From: Siphonodentalium dalli
Lineage: Eukaryota > Mollusca > Scaphopoda > Gadilida > Siphonodentaliidae
Length of the DNA stretch: 64,000 nt
NCBI GenBank assembly: GCA_032622095.1
Contig: CP136067.1
Location: forward strand, 61,638,893-61,702,892
Direction: 5' to 3'
Part shown: positions 33,661 through 45,920 of the stretch, one piece after another
Numbering within the stretch: the stretch's first letter is position 1
Layout: every line of letters starts with the position of its first letter
Position numbers and translations under genes: made by a program
Notes under the pieces: generated by a model
Database searches by the model: none
What the model saw: only the letters and a program-made list of their open reading frames with translations
Told to the model about the DNA's origin: nothing

Positions 33661-35945
33661 AGAACAATTACCGATAACAGATTCTGATTTGCCACGTCCT
33701 TAATGAACTGGACCAGTTTCCATTTCTTTGCCTGATAAATCTAGGTCGCTCACACCGACAAAGTATTCAACACTTCCTGGGAGAAGGGTCCCTCTAATCA
33801 TAACGTTTCAAACAATTAATTTTCCGGTGTCCAGCTTAAGATTTTAAATACTTGCTAAATATGGGATTTGTTCGTCATCTTGAACTAGAAAGGCATATGG
33901 TCGATAAGTAAACAAGCTTACAGAAGGTCATCTCTATGTTTGTCTTTCTCATATCCCATGTGGAGAACCACAGGTACACCTGGCGAACTTCCCAGTTAAC
34001 TAGTCACTTCTCAATAGATGGTCCAACTCACACACTCAGCGAACGTATTGGCATACGTGGACAACTTCGACAGTGTTTCGATGGTAGCTAGCTTTCTCAT
34101 TCCCTTGGACAGATGCCTATCTGCTAAGGAGACGACCATAATGTACCGACTATCCACACTTTTTGACCATGATCCTAAGCAAACTGTGTGACGTCCGGCA
34201 GTCGTCTCGTCGAATAGCTCCCATCAGATAAAAACAATATTCGCGGTGCTAGTTTGTGGAAATGCGCCATGACAGTGGGAATGAAATGGGCCACGGTATA
34301 CACCCCTACACCAGGTGCATGTTTCATATATAGAATGTCATGCGTGTTGGTGTTTTTGGGGTGGTAAGATTGATTTCCACGTCCGTTTCAAGGGCGTTCT
34401 GAATCAACTTGACCAGACGTATAATTGTGTCTGGATAATACTATCCTAGCCTCAGCAGAACAGTCGGATGGGCTAAAGGATAATGTCTTTATGGAATGAA
34501 GGTATGCGTTGTTGTTATCCTCTCTCAGAGTTAGAATCAGTATGTGGGCGGTATTATTCAAGAAAATGTCAGGAACTGTGGTGCATTTATTTCACTCTGT
34601 TTAAAGAACAATTTATTGTCTCGACGGCAATGGATGTGGACGTTGGTGAACGTGACCTTTATGATCATATAGCTTTATATGAAATAACTTTAGAATATAG
34701 TAGTTAATATGTCTCATGCAGGGCAATGGTTTTGAATGGTGATGTTACCAAGAAATCACTCTAGATGTTCTTCGCGTTGAACATTTCACCCATGTGTTGA
34801 TGGCATTGTACTTTCTTGAACCATACCGACCACCACCCAGCGTGAGTATGACATATCAACTATCAAATGCATCATCCTTTAGACTACATCCCAGTCTGGG
34901 TGTGGCTTATCTGGTAGTAGCCAATGGTACCCGCCTGGTCCAGTTGATTAAGAACGGCTTCCAAATTGGAAGATACAATCTTAGCATACAAGTAAAGCAA
35001 AGCCACGTGAGATCATGTCTGAATCTAAAACATACCCAAAGAAGGGGCGGTGTAGTCATGGTCCAATTTCATTTCCACTATCATGACACATGCCCACAAA
35101 CTAGCACCGCGTGTATAGTTATCTACTTGGATATGTACGGTGAGACGATTTCTGGACGCCACCAGCACTGTTCTTATGATTATGGTCAAGATGTGTGGGT
35201 ATATTATGCATTATGGTCTTCTACGCTAGAAGAAAGGCATCCGTCAAATGTTAGGCTTTCAACATTCTAAGCCATATACGGAAATTGTCCGGCTACGTCA
35301 GTACGTGAATATGTGAATTGATTAACCAAGTGGCTGGATGGGAAGATCACCAGAAGTACATTTTGTTATCCACATTAGGTAACCAAATCTGAAAAATACG
35401 CAGATAGAGAGGTCCTTCTGGGAGCTAGTATACGCACCGACCGCAAACCTTCTAGTATATCACGCAAGATGACAACCATATACCATATGTAGCATCTGAA
35501 TTATACCATAAGCTACCACGAATGAAGCTCGCCAAGGATAAGGATAAGAATTCCCAGCTTTCGAGACAAACACGTGAGCTTGACACCGGCATAATTATGT
35601 GTTGTTTGAAACATTCCGATTAGTGGGACCCTTCTACCAAGAAGTGTAGAACACTGTGTTGGTGTGAGCGAGATAGAATAATGTGACGAAGAAACGGATG
35701 CTGGTCCAGATAATGCTGAATGTGGCAAATCAGAATAAGCTCAGGTACTATTGTTTTGATTCTTGGAAGTCATAATATGACTATTCGGCGCACCCATATA
35801 CGGTTACGGCCATTATGGGCGCTTAGTAGAGAATGGATTTCGAAATGCCACATCGCGATTATTGTGGGTTTTCATCATTCCAGAACGCGGCGACCTATGT
35901 TGGAACTAATAGATGGCTTATGTACCGTTCCGTCCAAGCCATACA
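33500..35945. repeat. 2.4-kb imperfect palindrome: head-to-head DIRS 5' regions
   Basis: Left arm about 33500-34690 and right arm about 34700-35945 are reverse complements with roughly 70-80% apparent identity. Matches include CTGGTC.AGTTGATT.AGAACG (34420 and 34935), CACAAACTAGCACCGCG (34240 and 35097), GGGACCCTTCT (33790 and 35625) and TGGCAAATCAGAAT (33695 and 35721). The right arm extends into the RT N-terminal region (CTATTCGGCGCACC near 35780). The open frame at 34794-35270 (158 codons, TRLVQLIKNGFQIGRYN) lies in the right arm; in the left arm the same start is readable (RLVKLIQNALE) but broken. No domain was identified in the arms. Confidence 0.75.
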
Positions 35946-36095
35946 TGTAGATATTATGACAAAAAGTTGAAATTAGTATGTGACAATTTCGACTTCTTTT
36001 CAATTTCTGACCGCAAGTTTGGCAGCCATCTTGGCAGCCATATTGGTGTAAACATATTTATTTCTCTAAATCATGCACATTAATTAACAGAGTTG
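35946..36095. other. Spacer with GCCATCTTGGCAGCCATATTGG repeats
   Basis: Short stretch between the palindrome and the tandem duplication, holding two CAGCCATNTTGG blocks. Nothing else was identified. Confidence 0.4.
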
Positions 36096-37771
36096 TAATA
36101 TGATCATGTACGTAAACGTAATTTGCGCCCGCTTGTTACTGTTCATGGGATTATTGGATGAATTGTTATCTTTATAGAAGGATTTGATGATAAACCCTAA
36201 GGGTGGATACACACATGCATGTAATCTCTGTAATTATCGTGTATTTGGCGTTTTACATGGATCATACAGACGATATAATATGTGTCCACTGACAACCCAA
36301 TCATTGCCTACGTGTTGAACGCACTGAGTTCTAGTTCCAATTAAGTATGAATGTAGATAAGCCGTTATCTTGGACCGAGTCGCCAGGCCACTTAAAATAA
36401 TTGTTCGTGTGATAACCCATATGGTAGACTTTCTATTTAACTAATTACCAGTCCTCTATTATTCATAGCAGTGGTGGATCAGGATTTCCCCGACGCATGC
36501 AGGGGCTATATATGACCCCGAAAGCTACCAAGCGGGGGGCGGGGTGGCTAACTCTGAGCTATTTAAGTAAAACATATCATATTGTACCTTCTTGCCCAGA
36601 TTATTCCGACCGATACATTCAACTAAGTCCCTTAGCGATTTGAAGCTTTCGAGACCCCCCCCTAAACAAGCATCATGGTTGAAAATGTTCTACATCAAGC
36701 CTGTATATGCCAGACGTATGGCTTCTGGTGGTCGTGCATTAATACAATGTCAGATATTACACAGACTTGACTAATTTCCGCATCCGTGAGAGAAGACATA
36801 TTTTGGACTGGCCTTAAATGTACTGATAGAAGACAATTTGACTTCGCTTAGCACTGCTCACTTGTCTGGCCTGTTAACAATGAACCGCTCGCGCGCAGGT
36901 GATTAATGTTGTCAAGTATTGGTGTGGCCATGTAAAATACATGTATTTTACATACAGAAATTACATACATGAGTGTGTCCACCCTAATTATAATGGGACA
37001 CAAGAAAATGATATATACAATGTATGTAAATAATCACATATAACGTAAATCTGGATATTTAGCCTGCCATGTAATACGAGTCTCGGCTGTCTGGCCATCG
37101 ACGCAGTCCTGTCTGGAGTTTTGCGCGCCGGTGTAGGTAGTGACGTCATGATGTACGTCTTGATGTCATGACGCCTTTACTGGTTTCCCAAGAAGCAATC
37201 TTAAAATGACTCTGCGATCTTTCAATCGGAACTTAAATTTTCCGTTTGTCGGCCTTGAACTTTGAGAATATTTCATAATTTTTTTAGGCGGAAATACCGT
37301 TAGAAAATTGAAGATAATATGTAAACGGCCAGCAAGGTCGCTAGATTCCCCTTTCGGGGTAAACATTTTTAATAATTTTATGAAATATGTAAACAAAACT
37401 TTTTCACGCAATTTTAACTTTTTTTGTTAACCAGAGCTTTTGTTCAATTTACATTCACTTTTTGAAAATATATTTGGCTTTAGGAGCATGATGTTCCTAC
37501 ATATGATGAAGTATAGCTAACAGTTGCTAGATCAAAGTTTTATATTTTTGCCCTGGAGCATATTGCCCAATTACACATTTCGAGGTGGCATTAATCAATA
37601 CAAAATGGCGACCGTTGCCAACAATAGAATTTTGGACTCCGCTGACCCTGGCTGACCCTTCAGTTGTGAATAAATTATCCTATTTTAGGTGATTTCAATT
37701 TATTTTTAGATTGGGCGGAAAAAGTCGATTAGTATATATCTCATTTTCGCATACGTATACCCTGGGCGCTA
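36096..37771. repeat. 1676-bp tandem duplication, unit 1
   Basis: The unit starts TAATATGATCATGTACG and ends CCCTGGGCGCTA. It repeats immediately from 37772 with a few percent difference. It contains no convincing gene; the 81-codon minus frame at 37166-37411 recurs in unit 2 but carries no motif, and its conservation only reflects recent duplication. Unit 1 preserves the unoccupied site of the element found at 38864 (CGCCTTTAC near 37170). Confidence 0.9.
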
Positions 37772-40182
37772 TAATATGAGCATGTACGTAAACGTAATCT
37801 GCGCCCGCTTGTTACTGTTCATGGGATTATCGGATGAATGTTATCTTTATAGAAGGATTTGATGATAAACCCTAAGTGTGGATACGCACATGCATGTAAT
37901 CTCTGTAATTATCGTGTATTTGGCGTTTTACATGGATCATACAGACGATGTAATATGTGTCCACTGACAACCCAATCAATGCCTACGTGTTGAACGCACT
38001 GAGTTCTAGTTCCAATTAATTCGGAATGTAGATAAGCCGTTTCCTTGGACCGAGTCGCCAGGCCAATTAAAATAATTGTTCGTGGGATAACCCATATGGT
38101 AGAGTTTCTATTTAAATAATTACCAGTCCTCTCTTATTTATAGCAGTTGTGGATCAGGATTTCCCCGACGCATGCATGGGCTATATATGACCCCGAAAGC
38201 TACCAAGCGGGGTGGCTAACTCTGAGCTATTTAAGTAAAACAAATCATATTGTACCTTCTTGCCTAGATTATTCCGACCAATACATTCAACTAAGTCCCT
38301 TAGCGATTTGAAGCTTTCGAGACCCCCCCCCCCCCCTCAAACAAGCACCATGGTTGAAAATGTTATACATCAAGCCGGTATATGCCAGACGTATAGGCCT
38401 ATGGCTTCTGGTGGACGTGCATTAATACAATGCCAGATATCACACAGACTTGACTAATTTCCACATCCGTGAGAGAAGACATGTTTTGGACTGGCCTTAA
38501 ATGTACTGATAGAAGACAATTTGACGTCGCTTAGCACTGCTCACTTGCCTGGCCTGTTAAAAATGAACCGCTCGCGCGCAGGTGAGTAATGTTGTCAATT
38601 ATTGGTGTGGCCATGTAAAATACATGTATTTTACATACAGAAATTACATGCATGTGTGTATCCACCCTAATTATAATGGGACACAAGAACATGATATATA
38701 CAATGTATGTAAATAATCACATATAACGTAAATGTGGATATTTAGCCTGCCATGTAATACGAGTCTCAGCTGTCTGGCCATCGACGCAGTCCTGTCTGGA
38801 GTTTTGCGCGCCGGTGTAGATAGTGACGTCATGATGTACATCTTGGTATCATGACGCCGTTACCGGATCAGCTCTATACGGACCCGGATCAGCTCTATAC
38901 GGACCCTCCAACCGGAAGTGGATGAATCGTGAATCAACAGGCTATGCAAAATGCAGAAAGTTGGATATTGAATGAATCGTCCGCCAACTTGACCTTGACC
39001 TTTGCGGCGACTTTGGGATTTGAATTTTAGCATTCTAGACTGTCTAGATGGCGTCTATTGACAGAAGTTCAGGGTGAATAACTCTATTGCTTACAAATGC
39101 ACGCATTTTAGTAACCTTTTAATCATTCATGTCAGCTAAATGTTACGAATCGGCGAACTGTCAATATGACGTCACGAATTACTATATCCGGTGTGAGGGT
39201 CCGTATAGAGACGTCGCCATACGGACCCTCCAACCGGAAGTGGATGAATCGTGAATCAACAGGCTACGCAAAATGCAGAAAGTTGTATATTGAATGAATC
39301 GTCCCCCAACTTGACCTTGACCTTTGCGGCGACTTTGGGATTTGACTTTTAGCATTCTAGACTGTCTAGATGCCGTCTATTGACAGAAGTTCAGGGTGAA
39401 TAACTCTATTGCTTACAAATGCACGCATTTTAGTAGGCTAACCTTTTAATCATTCATGTCAGCTAAATGTTACGAATCGGCGAACTGTCAATATGACGTC
39501 ACGAATTACTATATCCGGTGTAAGGGTCCGTATAGAGACGTCGCCCGCCGTTACTGGTTTCCCAAGAAGCAATCTTAAAATGACTCTGCGGTCTTTTAAT
39601 CGGAACTTAAATTTTCCGTTTGTCGGCCTTGAACTTTGAGAATATTTCATTAATTTTTTAGGCGGAAATACCGTTAGAAAATTGAAGATAATATGTAAAC
39701 GGCCAGCAAGGTCGCTAGATTCCTCTTTCGGGGTAAATATTTTTAATAATTTTATGAAATATGTAAACAAAACTTTTTCATGCAATTTAACTTTTTTTGT
39801 TAACCAGAGCTTTTGTTCAATTTACATTCACTTTTTGAAAATATATTTGGCTTTAGGAGCATGATGTTCCTACATATGATGAAGTATATCTAACAGTTGC
39901 AAGATCACAGTTTTTTATTTTTGCCCTGGAGCATTTTGCCCAATTACACATTTCGAGGTGGCATTAATCAAAACAAAATGGCGACCGTTGCCAACAATAT
40001 AATTTTGGACTCCGCTGACCCTGGCTGACCCTTCAGTTATGAATAAATTATCCTATTTTAGGTGATTTCAATTTATTTTTAGATTGGGCGGAAAAAGTCG
40101 ATTAGTATATATCTCATATTCGCATACGTATATACCCTGGTCGCTTCGCTTCCGCGGCTTCGCCGCGGGAGAGCGGGCGCTA
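37772..40182. repeat. Tandem duplication, unit 2, with insertions
   Basis: Same order as unit 1 throughout, longer because of a 691-bp insertion event at 38864-39554 and about 35 extra bases near 40139-40174 (CTTCCGCGGCTTCGCCGCGG, a perfect GC hairpin) just before the terminal GGGCGC. A C-run at 38321 is longer than in unit 1. Confidence 0.9.
38855..39554. mobile_element. Dimeric Mutator-like MITE with 9-bp target duplication
   Basis: CGCCGTTAC flanks the insert on both sides (38855-38863, 39546-39554), and the related unit 1 has a single CGCCTTTAC at the same place. The ends are similar inverted repeats: CTCTATACGGACCCT on the left, its complement AGGGTCCGTATAGAG on the right. Inside, a 322-bp unit is present twice in tandem (38897-39218 and 39219-39545), joined by a complete internal end. 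A 9-bp duplication is typical of MULEs. There is no transposase. Confidence 0.85.
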
Positions 40183-40723
40183 TAATATATATAAAGACAA
40201 TTATTTTTAGATTTGGCAGAAAGTGTGATGCTTATATTAGCCATTTCTCCATCTTTATAATACACATGTGGTGGTGTCTTTATTGCTTTTTCATAATGTT
40301 CTTTTCCCAGTTAGATTTTGTTTTTGTTTAAATTTTACTATCTTATTATTATCATTGTCAGCCGTCTGGTGCATAGACTGTCCAACAGTAATCCATAATA
40401 ATGGGTCACTGATGGGCAGTCCACGCATCAGTTGAACTGAATTATTACTACCCGTTTGTTTGTTTGTGACCTGACCATTGACCCCACTCGATCAGTTTAC
40501 AATAAGCATAGCATAATTAGCGTTTCAAGATCGATACGACAAGAGTGATGTACCGAATGTATATACATATTACGAGCAACTCTAGGTTATCATGCCCGAA
40601 GACAGTATAGGAGATAAGAGATATTTTCTAGTTTTCTGAGTTGGGCTGTATATTTAGTCACTTCCATGTGATAATGGGCCTTTGTGCAATCGCCTTGTTT
40701 CGTGTATGAGCAGGGATTACCAT
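40183..40723. other. No recognised gene
   Basis: AT-rich spacer between the tandem duplication and the LINE copy 5 tail. No motif or repeat was recognised. Confidence 0.4.
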
Positions 40724-40790
40724 TTATTTATTTGTGTTTATTTATACTTATTTAAACTTATTTAAACTTATTTATACGTATTTATAGTTA
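40724..40790 (-). repeat. 10-bp tandem tail of LINE copy 5
   Basis: Repeats of TTATTTATAC / TTATTTAAAC directly downstream of the ORF2 stop on the minus strand. Short tandem 3' tails instead of poly(A) are known in CR1/L2-type LINEs. Confidence 0.65.
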
Positions 40791-40814
40791 TACGGAGAGC
40801 GGCTTAGGTAAAGT

Positions 40815-43478
40815 TCAATTTGAGAATCGTTTAGACAACAATATAAATTTTTGAACCCTCAGAAATATATCTATATTCTCTTCCAGTGATACTTCGCTGT
40901 TTCCATGTAGCAGGGTTGCTATGCCTGGTCGGGTTATTAACCCTGCAAAGCACATATTTCTTTCAACGGAGAACCTGCGACAATAAAAAAGAAAATGTTC
41001 TGCTGTTTCTTCGGCACCACATATACATAACGGATTATCTCTCAAATGATTACTGTGAAGATCATGATTTAAATTACTGCATTCCAGTCTTAGTCGACAA
41101 TGGTATATATGGCTTGCTCTCGTATATGCAAATTCCAGATATCGAGGACGTTCTTTGGTACCGCTATTCAGAAAAACTTTAAAGTCTGAGAGTGTTTCAC
41201 AGTTCCTCGCTTCTGGTTTTAACTTGTTCCAGATATTGATTGATCGTGGAAGAAAGGATTTCTGATAAGTAACTGAGTTGCAGAAAGGTACTCTAAGGTC
41301 ATCTGATCTTGTGTCATATCCACTTGTGCGCGATACTTTATTCGGAACAGCATTGTATAAATAAGGGGGAGTTAGTTTTTTCGTCATTTTAAAATATAGT
41401 ACAAGTTTAGAATGTTCTCTCCGTTTTGATAATGTGTCCCAACCAATTTCTTGGATAACTATGTCTTTATTACAACTTCTAGTCCCACCGGTTACGCATA
41501 CTAGTCTAGCTGCTTCGTATTGAATATCTTCTAACGAATCGGCTTCTTCGCCTGTACAGTTATCCCATACTGAGGAAGCATATTCCAAGACAGGTCGAAT
41601 GTATGACAAATAGATTCTTTCTAAAGTTCTTCTGTCAAGGATAAATTTATATTTCCTCAGTATGTACATTCTTTTGGTCGCTCGATTTTCAATATCTTCT
41701 ATATGGTCTTTCCATTTCCCCTGCCGGTTGAATGTCAGACCCAAATGTTTATGTGTTTCCACCTATATGTATAAATATGTGCGCGATTGCAGCGTTTTGC
41801 TCTCGTTGGCCATGTTTAATACTGGTTGGTGTATGGGTATTTGTTTCCACGATACAAGCAAGGATTCTGTTTTCAATTGGGTTAAATTTAACTGCCCAGG
41901 TATTCGACCAGTTGAGTATTTTGTTTAGGTCTGAATTTATCACATCTGCAGCAATTATGGGATCTTCTATAGCAATACTAGTAAAGTGATGTATCATCAG
42001 CAAATAAACGTATGTTGCATGTAATTCCATCGACTATGTCGTTTACGTACACGAGAAAGAGAATAGGGCCGAGTATGGATCATTGAGGCACTCCTGCTTT
42101 AACTTCTTTCCATGGATAATTAAAATAAGAAATTGTAACTCTTTGTTGTCTAATTTCGAGATAATTTTCCAAGAGTTTCAAAATTTCCCCTGTTATACAC
42201 ATTCTCTTAAGCTTGAAAGTGAGACCCTTGTGCCAAACTTTGTCAAACGCCTTGCTTATATCGCAGAACACACCCTTATTTCCTTCCCGTCATCAAGGGT
42301 TGAGATAATATAGTGATAAATATCAATTAATTGGAATACGGTGCTATCATTCGGTGTAAATCCTGATTGTAAGTCGCTTAAAAGCTTATTCGTTCGCATG
42401 TATTTTGATATATAATAGAACAGACATTTTTCAAAAACCTTAGAAAGACAACTAAGCAAAGATACTGGTCGATAATTCGATGGATCGCTGGGATCTCCCT
42501 TTTTGAAAATTGGGCATACGTTTGCTTTTTTTCCATTCTGATGGAAAGTACGATTTTTCAATGAAAATCTTGAAAGCAAATGCTAGTGGTTTGGCTAGCG
42601 ATATAGAACAATTTTTTTAAACTTTAGGACTAATACTGTCGTAACCGGCCGCTTTAGATGTTTTGATTGAGTTTAAACTTTCTAGTACACGTTCATAAGT
42701 AATTTCAATTTCATCTAGGCGTCCATTCGTCAGCAAATCAAAGAGGGGTAACTCTAACTTATCTTCGTCGGATAATTTATGGAAGAGATTTTACAAAAGT
42801 AGTTATTTAATAAATCTGCCTTTTCATCGTGTCCGGTTATTACAATCTGGTCTGTTTTTCAGGGCTGGTATTGGTTTAGATTCCGGTTTCATGAGATGGT
42901 TTAGTGTTTTCCACCAGAGTGAGGAATCAGTGAAACAACTACCCAGTATTGACTGCGTTTTATCCAGAGACTTTTGCTTGGAACGTCTAATTTTTGTTAT
43001 AATTTCATTTCTTTTTATAATTATTCCACGCTTCGACGGTACCTTTTTTTTTTTGCCGAATTATACAAACGTTGCCTTTGTCTCATAAGTTTACGTAGTT
43101 CACATGTTAACCATTCAGGCTCATTTTGTCGAATTGTTACATGTTTGTTTGGTATATAAAGGTTCGTGATATCAGTTATTTTTTTCGTTAGAGCTTCTGC
43201 CATTTCTTCAGATCGAATTGCTGAGAGATCACTCTTAAAGTCCCACACATTAATGGCATTATTCATTGCGGAGTAATCGGCTCGATTATAATACCATATC
43301 CTTCTTTTCGTGATTCCACTCGGCTTCTTAACTTTCAAATTCATACGTAGTAATATTGGATAATGAAACCGAGTTAAATCTGAAAAGAATGGATCTAAGA
43401 TTTCATTCGATTCAACAATATCAGGGTTGTTTGTGAAATATAAGTCTATAAGACCCGTTCCAAACGACGGATTTTTGT
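40815..43478 (-). pseudogene. LINE copy 5: endonuclease end, RT and C-terminal region
   Basis: Minus-strand order: endonuclease C-terminus (NPSFGTGLIDLYFTNNPD, LTRFHYPILLRM), basic linker (CELRKLMRQRQRLYNSAKKK), RT fingers (FKKGDPSDPSNYRPVSLLSC, LQSGFTPNDSTVFQLIDIY), FCDISKAFDKVWHKG, NIRLFADDTSLY and a 315-residue open C-terminal part from THKHLGLTFNRQGKW to VQKFILLSKRFSN. That part contains YIRPVLEYASSVWDNC and the knuckle CICGAEETAEHFLFYC. Lesions: frameshifts near 43020, 42580, 42260, 41980 and 41760, and a TGA at 42080-42082 replacing Gly in PQGS. It is closest to copy 4. The 5' end is cut at 43478, exactly where a 199-bp duplicated sequence starts. Confidence 0.9.
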
Positions 43479-43676
43479 ATATAAGATGGTGTATGTACAT
43501 CCAACCGAAAGCCAATGACTGGCGGTAGCGCATGTTCCAAGGTGCCCGACACTATATGCTATAAATTTGGATAGTCACTGTAAGCTAGTGTTTCGTGTCT
43601 ATTTTTATTCGCCGACTACTCGTCAGGGGTAGGCGATTTAATTAGATAAGTTGACATTTTATATGTCTGTTAACAT
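43478..43676. repeat. 199-bp near-identical repeat, copy 1
   Basis: Starts TATATAAGATGGTGTATG and ends GTCTGTTAACAT. It matches 45722-45920 with one clear difference (CAGGGGT against CATGGGT). It abuts the truncated 5' end of LINE copy 5. Confidence 0.9.
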
Positions 43677-43828
43677 GTATTCCATGTGTATATAGTTTGG
43701 GCCACGTCATGTGGTTTTGTTGGATTTGCAAATTTCATGCAATCATTCTGTTAACATGTATTCCATGTGTATATAGTTTTTGCCACGTCATGTGGGATAG
43801 TTGGATTTGCAATTTTCATGCAATCATT
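43667..43828. repeat. 81-bp tandem repeat, two units
   Basis: Units start CTGTTAACATGTATTCCATG at 43667 and 43748 and end TTCATGCAATCATT. A third unit begins at 43829 but breaks off after five bases. Confidence 0.9.
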
Positions 43829-45721
43829 CTGTTGGATGGTTTGTAGTTTCAACCTCTCAGCGTTCGCTGCCGATGTGAAGACTGCATGTCGGGTCGCTTT
43901 AAGATAGACCTATATTATCACCAGTTTAAACTGGTTAATCTCCGCCGCTCTGAAGAGTTCCTGGTCACTATAAGATAAAAGTTCCGATATTTTGAGATGT
44001 GATAGTATATAGCCAGCACGTGGCAGTTCAGCCGTCACTCACGCTTTAAGGCGTGTCCAATGGCTTTAGTGCCCAGTCTTGTACAACTAACATAAGTTGG
44101 TTGGGTCACGTGACGATAAATGCCACATATGTGGTGTGAAATTGATACCCCTGATGTTGGGATAAGAAATTAATCACTTCTTTGGTGTTGCATTTGACTC
44201 GCCGTTAATCTTAGTCTGACATATTTCTGACTGTAGCGTCAAGAATGAATTGATTACCATTTAATTGGCACATATGTTTACAGTCTAGCCTATGTCCAAG
44301 GTTATGGATTTCGAAGTTTGGCGAAGTTTAAATAATGCCAAAACATTTATTTAGGTTTTATGTGACTTCTTCGGGTTGCATATTTTATGCAGTCTGCATA
44401 TAACATGCAATATATATGTCATATTCTTGGTGGAATACATCGGATTCAGTTTAAATTTGCATATTATATGCAATGTGTATGTTAATTCCATGTTAGCGGA
44501 AGAGCGTAACATCCACCACTCATCCCAAAGATATTGGTTGAAATAATGGTAAATGCCAGTCGGCTCAACATGTGTGCAAATCCAGTCAAGATAGAGCATA
44601 GAATCAAATTGGATTGTCCAAATGAACTAGTGGGCCATAGGTTCTTGCTGGCATGCCAGAACATGATACCAATTACGAATTTATCATTCTATATAGGTAA
44701 CAGTGGGTTCTAAATAGCACATGCATCGCTAATGGATGAGAATTAATTCATGAGTATTGTCCAGACATCATCGATCATCTGCACATCTAGGTGCACCCAT
44801 TAATTTGGGATATTAATGCGTATAGCACTCGTGATAATATAGCTGTATATTTAGCGTGTATCATTAGCTATAATATACCATTGTTAGTTTGTGACCAGAG
44901 CGTGTACTCGTGGTGTCATATGCAAGTTTGTATATAAGATGTATCCCGTGAAGCAGACCTGCTGGACGGTGGTGTGACATTTCATGTTTCTGAGAGAATA
45001 GAGTCAGGGTATCAGTTTCCGCTGGTGTGAATATTATTTGTCTTCTAGTAAATGAAGAATTTAAAATTGTGAATTAATTCATGAGTATTGTCTATACATC
45101 ATCAGCACATATAGGTGCACCCATTAATTTGGGATATTAATGCATATAGCTCTAGTGATAATATAGCTGTAAGTTTAGCGTGTATCATTAGCTATAATAT
45201 AGCGTTATTAGTTTGTGACCCGAGTGTGTACTCGTAAGTGTCATATGCACAATAGTAGTTCGCCCGTTCAGTAGGGTATTTTATATGTATAACTATATCA
45301 ATAGTATAGCATTGTTACTGGAGACTTCTCGTTTCGGTATAGTTTATTCAATTAGTCAGTCATAACACCAAGGCTGGCGCAAATCCGTTGATAAGCGGGT
45401 CCTTGAAATGTCATGTGTATATCTAGCGTGTATCGTTAGTTATAAGAATAATACAGCATTATTAGTTTATGCCCCGAGTGTATACTCGTGGTGGTATATA
45501 CACAATTGTAGTGTGCCCATTTAGGGATATTTGTATAAGTATAGTTATTATAGCTATAATAAAGCATTGTAGATGTCCATGAATTGTATAGTGACTTATC
45601 CAAGCATATTCGGATCACCATAAAACAACGCCGCCAAACAGTCGAAGCAGACAGGATACCTGCATGGTAATTAAACCAGTTATTCAACAGGATTACTATC
45701 ACCGAGGAATGTCAAGTTTTT
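43829..45721. repeat. Degenerate satellite-like region
   Basis: A block starting GAATTAATTCATGAGTATTG occurs at about 44738 and 45071; it continues GGTGCACCCATTAATTTGGG and TTTAGCGTGTATCATTAGCT. A partial third block is at about 45425. No gene was identified; the short frames at 44351-44664 are not supported. Confidence 0.65.
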
Positions 45722-45920
45722 TATATAAGATGGTGTATGTACATCCAACCGAAAGCCAATGACTGGCGGTAGCGCATGTTCCAAGGTGCCCGACACTATA
45801 TGCTATAAATTTGGATAGTCACTGTAAGCTAGTGTTTCGTGTCTATTTTTATTCGCCGACTACTCGTCATGGGTAGGCGATTTAATTAGATAAGTTGACA
45901 TTTTATATGTCTGTTAACAT
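45722..45920. repeat. 199-bp near-identical repeat, copy 2
   Basis: Direct copy of 43478-43676, 2244 bp downstream. The flanking sequences differ on both sides. Confidence 0.9.

Larger units (their letters stand above)
31442..33830 (-). mobile_element. DIRS-like tyrosine-recombinase retrotransposon, decayed
   Basis: On the minus strand the order is reverse transcriptase (about 33660-32930), RNase H (32791-32495), then a tyrosine recombinase (about 32250-31442). This combination and order define DIRS-type elements, which integrate through a recombinase rather than an integrase. Several stops and frameshifts break the frame. The 5' region (above 33690) is mirrored head-to-head in a palindrome reaching about 35945. 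No terminal inverted repeat or rolling-circle-like split repeat could be recognised at the 3' end. Confidence 0.85.

Noticed and set aside
33745-33940. Plus-strand reading as an independent gene start
   Set aside because: The similarity to 35410-35680 is explained by the palindrome of the DIRS 5' region rather than by a gene family.
37166-37411. Small minus-strand frame conserved in both tandem units (also 39459-39785)
   Set aside because: Both units are recent copies, so shared openness is not evidence of selection; no motif or start context.
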